From Wyeomyia smithii (taxonomy: Eukaryota > Arthropoda > Insecta > Diptera > Culicidae), in NCBI RefSeq assembly GCF_029784165.1, contig NC_073696.1:101424065-101488064 (forward strand): a DNA stretch of 64,000 bases, given 5' to 3'. A program made the translations under genes and the position numbers. Of the stretch, positions 45,076-55,299 are shown piece by piece. The notes beneath the pieces were generated by a model, which was not told where the DNA came from, did no database searches, and saw only the letters and a list, made by a program, of their open reading frames with translations. The stretch's first letter is position 1. The number at the start of each line of letters is the position of its first letter.

Positions 45076-46563
45076 ATGGCTCAATACGACGGCAACAGAG
45101 ATCTCGTCGCTGCCGAGAATGAAATGCTAAAAGTTCAAATAACAGAGCAAACCATGCAGCTACAACAACTTTTGTTGCAGCTTAGCGAAAAAGAAGAACA
45201 GATCTCCGATCTGCAACTTCACACTAGAGAACACCCTAGAGATCCGAGCGAGAGTTCTACTTCTCGTATCGATCTGATTTTAAAGTCGATGCAAACACCA
45301 CAGATACTCAGAGACATTCCCTGCTTCACAGGTGATGTTGTGAAACTAAATAGTTTTATTAAAGCAATCGACAATATTATACCGGCGTTCAGACAAGTGG
45401 AGAATACACCCACTTATGATGTCTGGATGCAAGCAGTTCGTGGAAAAATAACTGGAGATGCCGATGCAGTTTTGGAACTGTATGGCACCGAAATAAATTG
45501 GGAGGAGATTAAAAGCACTCTCATCACACATTTTGGCGATAAGAGAGATGAATCGTCTCTCACAAAAGATCTTCTAAAAATAAAACAAGTTGGCACTACT
45601 GAAGAATTATACGGAAATATATCTTACTATTTATCCCTATTAATTAACCTTCTCAATTTAAACGAGCAAAACCCGGATGTTAGAAAAGCTAAGAAAACGT
45701 TCTATCAAGAATTAGGGTTGAAAGTTTTTCTGGGAGAACTGATGGATCCTCCAGGCCACATAATTCGGGCACAATCGCCGAAAAATCTAAAAGACGCATT
45801 AAGATTCTGTCTAGATGAAAATAATATTACGTACGGGAGGAATACACACCGTCCACCACCTATACCAATAAAACCCCCTCAGAACAAGTACCCACTTTTA
45901 CCACCAAAACCATTTGTGCAACCGATGCCATTCCCGAAATTTCCACAACAACCCTATCAACAAAAACCCCCTCACCAATTATATCAGCCGAGATACCAAC
46001 AACCACCATACCAACAAAAATTCCTACAACAACCAAAATTCCCACAACAAAGATTTCCACAACAACCAAAATTCCCCCAACAACCATACCAACAGAAATT
46101 CCAAAATCCATACCAATCAAATTTTCCGCAACAACAAAATCCTTACCAACCGAAACCCTACTTCCAAAACTACCAGTTTAGGCAGCAACCCACAAACGCT
46201 CAAAATGTTTTCGCCCCAAGGCCGGCTTTCCAGCCAAAACCCGTGCCAATGGAAGTCGATCAATCTATAAGATCGAGAGGAATCAATTACATGAAGAGAC
46301 CCAATTTCCATATAGAACACGAACCATTCGATTATAACAATTATCCACAGTACCCTTTTGATAACAATTACTATTACTACCCCGAACAATATTTCGAAAA
46401 CGATCTCGCAGTACAGCCAACAGAATACGTTCAAATTGATCAGACAAACGAGACACATGAGTCAACAGCAGAAAACGAGGAACGCGAGACGCAAGAAAAT
46501 GACCAACAAAACGTCGACGACTTAAATTTTCAACTGGCGGACGGATCAGCGGGAACGACATAA
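45076..46563 (+). CDS. Errantivirus Gag
   Basis: 495 codons, intact. An N-terminal coiled-coil segment (residues ~10-50, heptads of Leu/Gln/Glu) is followed by the capsid region with a CFTGD..LNSFI..ID motif near residue 90. A C-terminal third of Pro/Gln/Phe repeats (KFPQQPYQQKF-like) forms a basic, disordered nucleic-acid-binding tail. No CCHC zinc knuckle is present, as in several gypsy-group Gags. Gag forms the cytoplasmic particle that packages the element RNA. It is followed by Pol in the -1 frame. The acidic C-terminal tail overlaps the frameshift site. Confidence 0.88.
   Translation: MAQYDGNRDLVAAENEMLKVQITEQTMQLQQLLLQLSEKEEQISDLQLHTREHPRDPSESSTSRIDLILKSMQTPQILRDIPCFTGDVVKLNSFIKAIDNIIPAFRQVENTPTYDVWMQAVRGKITGDADAVLELYGTEINWEEIKSTLITHFGDKRDESSLTKDLLKIKQVGTTEELYGNISYYLSLLINLLNLNEQNPDVRKAKKTFYQELGLKVFLGELMDPPGHIIRAQSPKNLKDALRFCLDENNITYGRNTHRPPPIPIKPPQNKYPLLPPKPFVQPMPFPKFPQQPYQQKPPHQLYQPRYQQPPYQQKFLQQPKFPQQRFPQQPKFPQQPYQQKFQNPYQSNFPQQQNPYQPKPYFQNYQFRQQPTNAQNVFAPRPAFQPKPVPMEVDQSIRSRGINYMKRPNFHIEHEPFDYNNYPQYPFDNNYYYYPEQYFENDLAVQPTEYVQIDQTNETHESTAENEERETQENDQQNVDDLNFQLADGSAGTT
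46524..46530 (+). promoter_or_regulatory. -1 ribosomal frameshift heptamer
   Basis: A AAT TTT in Gag phase fits the X XXY YYZ rule and lies ~33 bases before the Gag stop. Downstream Pol is open in the -1 frame across this point. A GC-rich stretch (CTGGCGGACGGATCAGCGGG) follows at once. Confidence 0.7.
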
Positions 46564-48086
46564 ATAATTTCATCCCATATATTACATTGAAAACGAACAA
46601 AGGCGATTTAAATCTCTTAATCGACTCACGAAGTAATCGAAATTACCTATCTGAAAAACATGATAATTTAGAAAATTGTAGACACACCACTCCCACTACG
46701 GTGAGAAATGTCAGAGGTTCACACATAATCAATAGGTTTGTAGAATTTAACCCTTTCCCAAAAATACCTAACACCACTAAGCAAACATTTCTGATTTTTG
46801 ACTTCCATCCGTTCTTCGACGGGCTTATAGGGTATGAATCACTTAAGAACCTAAAAGCAGACATAATCACCTCGAGCAACAAATTGAAATTTCCCTACGG
46901 TACAATAGAAATGAAGCGCAAGTACCCCGACGTCAAGTCAGTGTACCTAAATGCACATGAGACAAAATTTATAAATCTCCCAACTAATGTAACCGGAGAT
47001 TTTTACGTCGAGAATAATGTTAGTATCACTTCAGATGTTTTTATCCTCTCCGGACTATACACAGCCGAAAATGGATACGTTAAAGCATTAATTTCAAATT
47101 ATTCGAACGAATCGTGCAAAATAAATTTAAATTCTGGTATGCTTGACCCAGAAATAAATAATTTCGAAATTGGAACACCCGACATGTCCATGCATGGTTT
47201 ACCCTTGAATAACAAATTGAGAAAGCAACTCAGAATTGACCATCTGAATGCTGAAGAAAAATCAAAACTTCTAAAAATCATATCACAGCACGAAGAAATA
47301 TTTTTCATGGAAGGCAATAAACTTTCATTTACCAGTGCTATAAAGCATTCAATTAAAACAAAAGATGACTTGCCAATACATACGAAGTCATATCGCTATA
47401 TCTGCCATAGAGAGGAGGTTAAACGTCAAATTACCAAACTTTTAGAACAAGGGATTATTCGACATTCGAGTAGCCCTTGGACATCACCCGTATGGATAGT
47501 ACCCAAGAAATTGGATGCTTCCGGCAAGCGGAAATGGCGGTTAGTAATCGACAACCGCAAACTGAATGAGAAAACGATTGACGATCGTTATCCCATTCCG
47601 AATATTACAGACATCCTAGACAAGTTAGGACGCTGTATGTACTTCACCACTCTAGATCTTGCATCTGGATTTCACCAGGTTGAAGTAGACGAAAGAGACA
47701 TTCAGAAAACAGCCTTTAGTGTGGAAAACGGACACTATGAATTTCTAAGAATGCCTTTCGGTTTAAAAAATGCTTCTTCAACGTTTCAACGTGTGATGGA
47801 CAACGTTCTTCGGGAGCATATTGGTGTCAGCTGCCTAGTATACATGGATGACATCATTGTTTTTTCAACAAGTTTGACAGAGCACATGGATAATTTGTCA
47901 AAAATATTTGCTACATTACAAAAGCACAACCTCAAAGTGCAACTAGATAAAAGCGAATTTTTACAAAGAGAAGTTGCTTTCTTAGGTCATATCGTGACTC
48001 AAGATGGAGTAAAACCCAACCCAGATAAAATCCGAATTATACAACAATGGCCTCTTCCTTCAAATGGAAAGGAGCTACGCGGTTTT
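46528..48086 (+). CDS. Errantivirus Pol, 5' part (protease, reverse transcriptase)
   Basis: Entered by -1 frameshift. The protease segment shows LLIDSRSNRNYL where active family members have a D-T/S-G catalytic triplet. Here the Gly codon reads Arg, so the protease is probably dead. The reverse transcriptase follows from ~residue 250: EEVKRQITKLLEQGIIRHS, SPWTSPVWIVPKK, the LDLASGFHQVE block, RMPFGLKNA and the YMDD catalytic box, and thumb motif FLGHIV. The frame is cut after KELRGF at 48086 by the helentron-like element H3, just before the connection to RNase H. Confidence 0.9.
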
Positions 48087-50279
48087 GACGTTGGACTAAC
48101 GTCTATATCGAAGTTAGGCACCTGAATTTGAAAATCTAGTAATTCAACCGGGGAAAACCAGGGAAAAGTGGTCAGGTTTTGAGCGCTTATATATCAGTCA
48201 TTTCTTTTCAGAATTTCGAGGTTTTGGCATCAACCGATCAGAAATTCTTTTACGGTTGAATTTATGTAACAAAAATAACCTATTGTTCGAGATACACTAT
48301 TGAAAAATTGATAAATCACATCGATTGTCTAAATCAAACCGAGCAACCAATCACCACCTCTCTTCACAGGCACAGTCGACACTAACGGATACAACCGATC
48401 TGACTTTGTAAACAGTCTCACAGCTTTCAACCAATAACGAGCTCGCTTCCGGTAGCTGCAACAGGTGTTTCAACACCGTTTTAAAATGCTTCTTTTATCA
48501 TTACCACTGAACAGATTCTAAACACCAATGGCTTGATTGATAGGGGAAATATTGCGCAAGATTGTCATATAATAATTTAAATATGTTTTCGATACTAAAC
48601 TAGTTAAAAGTTGTGTTAAAAGTCGTGCACATTCAACCAATCACAAGCTCGCTTCTTGTTTGCTCGCGGATGGATTTTTGCTTTGGGCTATATAATAGCC
48701 TGTGTCGTCTCATAGCAGTCATCAGTTAACAAGTGAAAAGCCACCAGGCCGGTCTTGTATAATCAGCAGCGGTGGCTGATTCCAGCGGCCAAACTGAGCT
48801 GCAGCAGAACCAGAGCGGTGGTATCAGGCAGCAGCGGCGGAGGTAGTGGGAAGCTGCATTTCTTCATTCAGTTCGGTGCTCCTTCGATCTGAGTTGGACC
48901 CCACCAGCGGTAATCCAATTCAGATATCGTTGGGTGAAAACGTTGGGTGTGTGTGCAGTGTGCACATATAGCGTATGTGCATCTGTATTGCTATGACATT
49001 TGCGATGATAGGGATGGCGCTGTTGCGTGTGTATGGCTAGCTATAGCGTGTGTAAGACACTAGCATGTGTAGCATATTATGGCTATTGCGTGTATATCTT
49101 CAGCGTGTGTACGGATAGTTATAGCTTGTGTGTGGATAGCTGCTGCGTGTGTAATGATTAGTTATAGCGTATGTATGGATAGTAATAGCACATGGTTGGA
49201 TAGCTTATGCGTGTGTATAGATAGTTGTATCGGATGTATGGAAAGGAATAGCGTGTGTATGGATAGCTATAGCTACAGCGTGTGTATGAATAGTTTTAAC
49301 GCGTGTTTAGATAGTTATAGCATGTGTGTGAATAACTATAGCGGGTGTTTATCGAAGATTATTATTGTCATTGAAAATATTGAAACGTCTTAACGAACAC
49401 AGTTGTGAATTTGATTCACATTTGAATTTACAGCAGCGATTTTAACTTCTTCAGCCAGTCTTTATTCATCGAGGAAAAATTACTACCTATGAATGATCAA
49501 CACTTATTTACTATAAATTTGATTTAGATCAAAACGGGTTCTTTTGAGTATCATAAGTTATTGGTAAAAAGAGTTGCAAGTTTTCTCAATGAGGATTCAT
49601 TAAATTTTCGTTTTTGTTTCTCGGTGCGCGGTTTTGTTTTTGTTTCTCGCACACAGAGAAAGAAACAAACTTGTCGCTATCGTGAAAAATAACAAAACAA
49701 TTATAAATGCTCTAAATCACAACTGAAGAAGTTAAGATATTTTCCTGTCACTCGCCCAAACCTTGATAACAACTACCGAAAAACGTGTGATTGAGCTCTT
49801 GCTATATTGAGTTATTGAACCAAACGTTTTTTTTTTTCAAATACATGAAGTTATATGCTGGGCTGGAACTAACCTAGCATGAGTTTTATCGATTAAATGT
49901 CAAACAATTTTCAAATTTAAAATTTTCGGTTGAATCGTTCTGGGCTCCAATTTCAGATAGTTTCGTAAAGTTTGCTTTTTGCTTAGATAGGAAAATTTTA
50001 CCAATTCGCTCAATTAAATTTAAATTGTCTTGGTAGTGCAGCAAACAAAGGGTTGATTCGAATATGTATGAAATGACAGCGATTAAATAAAAGATATTCA
50101 TTCTTTTAGTATATATTATTATTTATAACGTTTTAACGTCTCAGCATCCAGAAATGCACTGTAAGATAAAGTTGCAGCAAATACTAGAGTTGCAATTCTC
50201 TCTATTATTTGTTTTAATGGAATATAAGAATACCGTAGTCCAACGTCATGCGGTCGTGTCTTGAATACCACCCTCCTAC
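48087..50279 (+). mobile_element. Helentron-like (HINE) element, copy H3, inserted in pol
   Basis: It starts GACGTTGGACTAACGTC. The perfect complement TAGTCCAACGTC lies at 50236-50247, 32 bases before the 3' end CCCTCCTAC. A 3' hairpin GTGT-CTTGA-ATAC (with one G-T pair) is at 50256-50268. TTTT precedes and TTTTTT follows; the uninterrupted reading frame needs six T's, so four have been added. The core (48950-49370) is a ~21-bp minisatellite. A GC-rich, CAG-rich promoter-like block (48700-48900) is shared with H2. No Rep/helicase frame, hence non-autonomous. Confidence 0.72.
48950..49370. repeat. ~21-bp minisatellite core of H3
   Basis: GCGTGTGTATGGATAGCTAT and variants repeat about 20 times. 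The plus-strand frame across it (49079-49393) is produced by the repeat. Confidence 0.9.
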
Positions 50280-52179
50280 TTTTTTAGGAATACTGGGATA
50301 CTACCGCAAATTTATCAGAGATTTTGCTAAAATTGCAAAACCTCTTACAAATGCGTTGAGAAAAGGCGAAGAGATTTCCCACTCGAAAGAATTCATCGAC
50401 GCTTTTGAAAGATGCAAACATATTCTTACTAGTAGCAATATTCTCCAATACTCCGATTTTGATAAAACATTTATTTTAACTACGGACGCTTCCAATTTTG
50501 CTATTGGCGCCGTACTCTCTCAAGGGCAGATAGGAAACGATAAACCCATAGCCTTTGCTTCAAGGACTCTTAACAAATCAGAAGAAAAGTATTCTGCAAT
50601 AGAGAAAGAGTTACTTGCAGTAGTATGGGCGTGCATATACTTCCGACCTTACCTTTACGGAAGGAAGTTTATCCTTTATACAGACCATAAACCTCTAACG
50701 TATGGTCTTAATTTAAAAGACACTAATAACAGGTTAGTTCATTGGCGTCTTTCATTAAGTGAATTCGATTATGAGATTCGTTACCGACCAGGCAAGCAAA
50801 ATGTTGTTGCTGACAGCCTTTCACGAGTCAGAAACGAACTCAATGTTCATGAAAATTCATCATCCGATGATGCAACTGTGCATTCAGCGGACACAGATGA
50901 TTCAGAATTTATTAGTTGCACCGAACACCCTTTAAATGTATTCAGCAACCAAATTGTTCTAAAAATTGGACCGGACGAACCGGATAATTACGAACAGATT
51001 TTTCCGAGAATATACCGAAGAACAATCACCAGACTTGTTTTCGGTGTACCTATAATTTTTCGCATTTTCAAAGAATACATGGACCTAAAACGGACCAATT
51101 GTATTTTTTGTCCTGAACAGTTAATGGGTATAATTCAAACTACCTATAAAAATCATTTCAATAGAGCGAAAACTTTCAAAATATTTATCACACAAAAAAT
51201 GTTGATCGATCTCCGAACGCCCGAGAAGCAAAATCTGATTATTGAACAAATGCACGACCGTTCACACAGAGGTGTCTGGGAGAACCACCAGCAAATCTCA
51301 AGAAGATTCTACTTTCCAAAGTTAAAAACAGCGATCAAAAAGTACATAAAATTATGCGCAACATGTCAGCAGAACAAGTACGATAGACACCCGTACAAAA
51401 TAGCATTAGGTTCAACACCAAACCCAAATAGACCCCTAGACATAGTTCACATAGATATCTTCATTGCCGAAAAGGTAACATTTTTATCAGCCTTAGATAA
51501 ATTCTCAAGATTCGGTACATTAATACACATCAAATCACGAAACATTTCAGATATAAGAAAAGGTTGCACCAAATTTTTCAAAATCTTTGGAACACCCCGT
51601 CAAATAGTGTGCGATAATGAACCAGCCCTACGGTCGATAGAAATAAGAGGACTTCTCCATGACCTAAATGTCGAAATTTTCTTTACGCCTCCAAACCATA
51701 GCCAAAGTAACGGAACAGTCGAGAGATTTCACTCTGCTATAGCAGAAATCTTCCGCTGTATCCAAGCAAACTATGAAGGAATGAGCATCAAGGAAATCTT
51801 CAACATAGCATGCACACAGTACAATAATAGCATACACTCTATGATAGAAATGAAACCCAGAGAAGCCTTTTTTGGCCTTAAAGACGAAGAAGAGAGACCG
51901 CTCGACATTGACCTTATCCTTCAAAATCGAAACAAAGTCTACGATGAAGTCATTTTGGCTCATGACAAATCGAAAAAACAAAATCTAGAGTACCATAACA
52001 AAACCAGAGAACAAGCACCAGATCTCGCAGCAAACCAAATTGTATACAAACAGGTGCAAGGTATCAAGAAGAAAACCAAAGCTAAATACGTACCAGTTAC
52101 AGTTACAGAAAATAACGGTCGAACATTTATAGACGACTCTGGCAAAGAAACACACAAGGATAATGTCAAGCGTGTCTAA
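50280..52179 (+). CDS. Errantivirus Pol, 3' part (RNase H, integrase)
   Basis: It resumes in phase directly after H3 with LGILGYYRKFIRDFAK. RNase H residues are visible: TTDASNFAIGAVLSQ, YSAIEKELLAVVW, YTDHKPL and VADSLSRV. The integrase has the HHCC zinc finger (H-x3-H, then CATCQQNK) and all three catalytic acids (IVHIDIF, VCDNEP, NGTVERFH), then a basic C-terminal tail ending at 52179. Apart from the H3 interruption the frame is intact. Integrase inserts the cDNA in the nucleus, usually with 4-6-bp duplication. Confidence 0.9.
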
Positions 52180-52225
52180 CCTCTGTCTGATACTCTATGA
52201 CTATAATTAAAACAATACTAACACT

Positions 52226-52395
52226 ATTTCTTTTTTAGGAACAAATACAACGTGAAAAAAAAAATGGAACCACCCACGGACACTTCTTGATTTCTATCAT
52301 GACATTTTACCATCTCATTCTAGGAACAAATATTAAGCGGAGAAAAATGGAACCATCCTTTCGGACGCTTTTGATTCCCATCATAGCACTCACCA
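52226..52395 (+). promoter_or_regulatory. Duplicated env splice-acceptor and start region
   Basis: An ~85-bp unit is present twice. Each has a pyrimidine tract, TAG|GAACAAATA (acceptor AG at 52237-52238 and 52322-52323), then AAAATGGAACCA. The first ATG opens only eight codons before TGA; the second starts Env. Subgenomic env RNA of errantiviruses is spliced, so choice of acceptor would decide whether a short upstream frame precedes env. Confidence 0.6.
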
Positions 52396-53784
52396 CCTCC
52401 ATCCTACCATCCATTCATACACATCCCACCATTCAAATACACGACATTACTAACAACGCAGGAGCGTTGATTCTTCAAAGGGGGGAAGGAAGAATAATTG
52501 ACGGACATGATAGACTATTGCATGTGATAGATTTTGCCCAATTCGAAATATCCTTGACAATAATTGAAAACATTGTAAACAAAATTAAAAACACACCAAC
52601 AGATTTTTCAGAAATTATTCAACTCAAGCTTAAAGAAATCAAATTTATTTTCGATACTTTGATCAGCAAACCAAGCAGAGATAGACGAGCAATAGATTTT
52701 TTAGGAAGCACAATCAAATTTATAACAGGCAACTTAGACTCAGAAGACTTAAAGATAATCAATTCAAACTTAGACGAACTTAGAAAAAACGGCAATGTTT
52801 TAGTGAAACAAAATAATAAGCAAATCAAAATCAATTCAAAATTTGAGAATAGATTAAACCTTATAAATAACCAGATCAGAGAGCACCAAAATATTTTGAA
52901 TAAAATAGCCGAACAGGAAAATGTACTATCTGAAAATCAAAAATTCATACTTGTATTGCAATTAGACTCATTTTTAGAAAATTTAAAATCAATAGAATAT
53001 GCCGTTATGCTGGCGAAAGTGAACATTATAAACAATTTAATCTTAACACCTAGAGAGCTAGAAACTATCATTCAGGAAATCTCAAAGCAGGGCTTAGAAA
53101 TCCAACACGTAGACGAAGCAAGCAGCTATTTAACGACAACAGTACTCCGCCGAAGATCATCACTCATCATATGCGTCAACATCCCCAGGCTCACCCAAAC
53201 AGTTTACAGAAGAACTACCATCGAACCCCTGCCACGGTTGAACCACACCGTTCAGATACATAACAAGAAAGTATTCATCAACTCAGAGCGAATCTTTGCC
53301 ATCGCATCACCATGCCGAGAAAACAACAAAGTTACAATTTGCGAAAGAAAACAGTTAATAGAGATCAGCAACGATCTTTGCGAAGCACCACTCTTAAGAG
53401 GACAACAAGGACAATGCAAGATGATAGAAAAACCTCCAGCAACCGAAACGAGAATGATAGGACCAGGAACATTGTTGGTGATAGCCGTTCACCAAGACGT
53501 AGTCATCAACGGTACCTGCGTCAACACTCGAACTCTTACAGGAATCCACCTAGTAACATTTCAAAATTGCTCACTATACGTAAATCACGAGCTATTTGAA
53601 AATTATGAACTTTGGTTTGATCACCCAACAATAATTCCAATACAACCACCAGAAATCAGAACATTACACACAGAACGACACGTTAACATTTCGGAGTTGC
53701 ATGAACTCCATTTGAAAAACAGACAGCAGCTGGAAACAATGAAATTCCATTACAATAATGGATCAATAATTATCAGCACCATCA
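52347..53784 (+). CDS. Errantivirus Env, N-terminal ~480 residues (interrupted)
   Basis: The chosen start (MEPSFRTLLIPIIALTTSI) gives a signal peptide; an in-frame ATG 60 bases upstream precedes the splice site and is less likely. A basic cleavage site, SRDRR, is followed directly by the AIDFLGS segment typical of the F-like fusion protein of insect errantiviruses. Then come long heptad-rich helices (residues ~150-260) and a Cys-rich ectodomain with several N-x-S/T sites. The frame runs into a LINE at 53785 and stops within a few codons, removing the transmembrane anchor. The lost end lies at 58183 onwards. Confidence 0.85.
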
Positions 53785-53986
53785 ACAGTGCGTATTGAAC
53801 TGTCCTACAGATCAGACGTTTTTTCGGTTGCTTGTGGACTGGTCTTTGACTGCCTATAGCTTCAAAGTTTGTGTTTTGTCAGTGTGTCTTTTAAAGACTA
53901 CCTGAAAGTTATTTCCCATCAGTCTTTCTCAAGACTACCTACTTTTGAATTTAACATTTGTTTTAACTTTTTTCGTATCACCTGAA

Positions 53987-55299
53987 ATGGCTGGACGGAA
54001 AAAGAAACCTCGCATCGCTGCGGGGAGGAAAAGAGAGGCATCTCTTTCTGACACTTCGAGTGTCTGTAGTGACAATCCTTTTGATATTTTGCTTGAGCAT
54101 GGAGCTGGTGAAATGGAAGTTACCAATAATGAAACTATACAAAATATAAAATCTTTAAAAAAGGAGAAAGTTCCACCTATTGTGGTAACTATTTCTTCTG
54201 AATTTAATATATTCAAAAAGGAACTTTCAACGTTTGTTTCTGAGGTTAAAGTTACCTATCAAATTGGCCGTAGAGGTGAATGTCGCTTATTAGCCGACTC
54301 AGTAAAGGGTCGTGATCGTCTTGTTCAGTATTTAACTGACAAGATGTACAAATTTTTTACATATGACACCAAGAACGCCAAGCCGTTCAAGGTTGTCTTG
54401 AAAGGTCTCACCAACAATCAAACCGTTGATGAGATCAAACTTACTTTAACAGAGTTACTTGGCATAGCCCCTACCCAAGTAATTCTAATGAAACAAAAAT
54501 CACGAGGCGAAAACAGTCAGAGAACTGGAATTTCCCTTGTTAATTATTTAATTCATTTCAACCGCAATGAGGTTAACAACTTAAATTTTTTTGAAAAAGC
54601 ACATGCTTTGTATAATGTGCGTGTAAAGTGGGAAATTTATAGGAAGTATGGCGGAGGTGAAAAGCATATCACCCAATGCCGTACTTGCCAACGTTATGGC
54701 CATGGTTCCAAATTCTGTAACATGGACCAAAAATGTCTTAATTGTGGAGACTCTTCTCACAAAAAGGACACATGTCCTGTGAAAGAGAGTAAAAAATTTC
54801 GCTGTGCGAATTGTAACGGCAACCTTATGTCAAATTTTTATCAATGCCCAGTCCGTTTAGCAATTGTTAAGGCAAGGCAAGGTAAACAAAATTCAATTTC
54901 TCAATTAAAACCAACTTCAAAACAAAATTCCCCAAGCGTACCAGTGACGCATAGTTTACCTACTCCTTTGCATACCCGTTTAACTTATGCACAGGTTACA
55001 GGTGGTTCGAACATTATACCGCCTAGTGTTGGTAGTTCGAAAATGACCGTAAGCAAAACACACTAGAAAATAATTGTACACCTATTGCCCCAGCTAATAT
55101 TGCTGCCGAAAATATTTTTTCTAATATCAACTGCCTGGGGCCTATTACGGCAGGTAAACTTTCTTTTTTGCAACAGGCAATGTTCGATCTTATGAACGCC
55201 ATGTTGCAGGCAAAATCAATGTTTGAAGCCATTCAAATAGGCACAAATTTTACTATTGAAATTGTTTCTAATTTAAAATTTAGCAATGATTTTAAATAA
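53987..55299 (+). pseudogene. LINE ORF1 (nucleic-acid-binding Gag-like), one frameshift
   Basis: It opens MAGRKKKPRIAAGRKREASL, a basic N terminus. Further on are three CCHC-type knuckles beginning CRTCQRYGHGSKFC, CLNCGDSSHKKDTC and a variant CANCNG. The continuous frame stops at 55066. A shift near 55050 restores ~80 residues typical of the family (SFLQQAMFDLMNAMLQAKS) to a stop at 55297-55299. It overlaps the ORF2 start by 14 bases. It binds the LINE RNA in family members. Confidence 0.8.

Noticed and set aside
45860..46458. Minus-strand frames rich in Val/Ile/Gly opposite gag
   Set aside because: Shadows of the Pro/Gln/Asn-rich Gag tail on the other strand.
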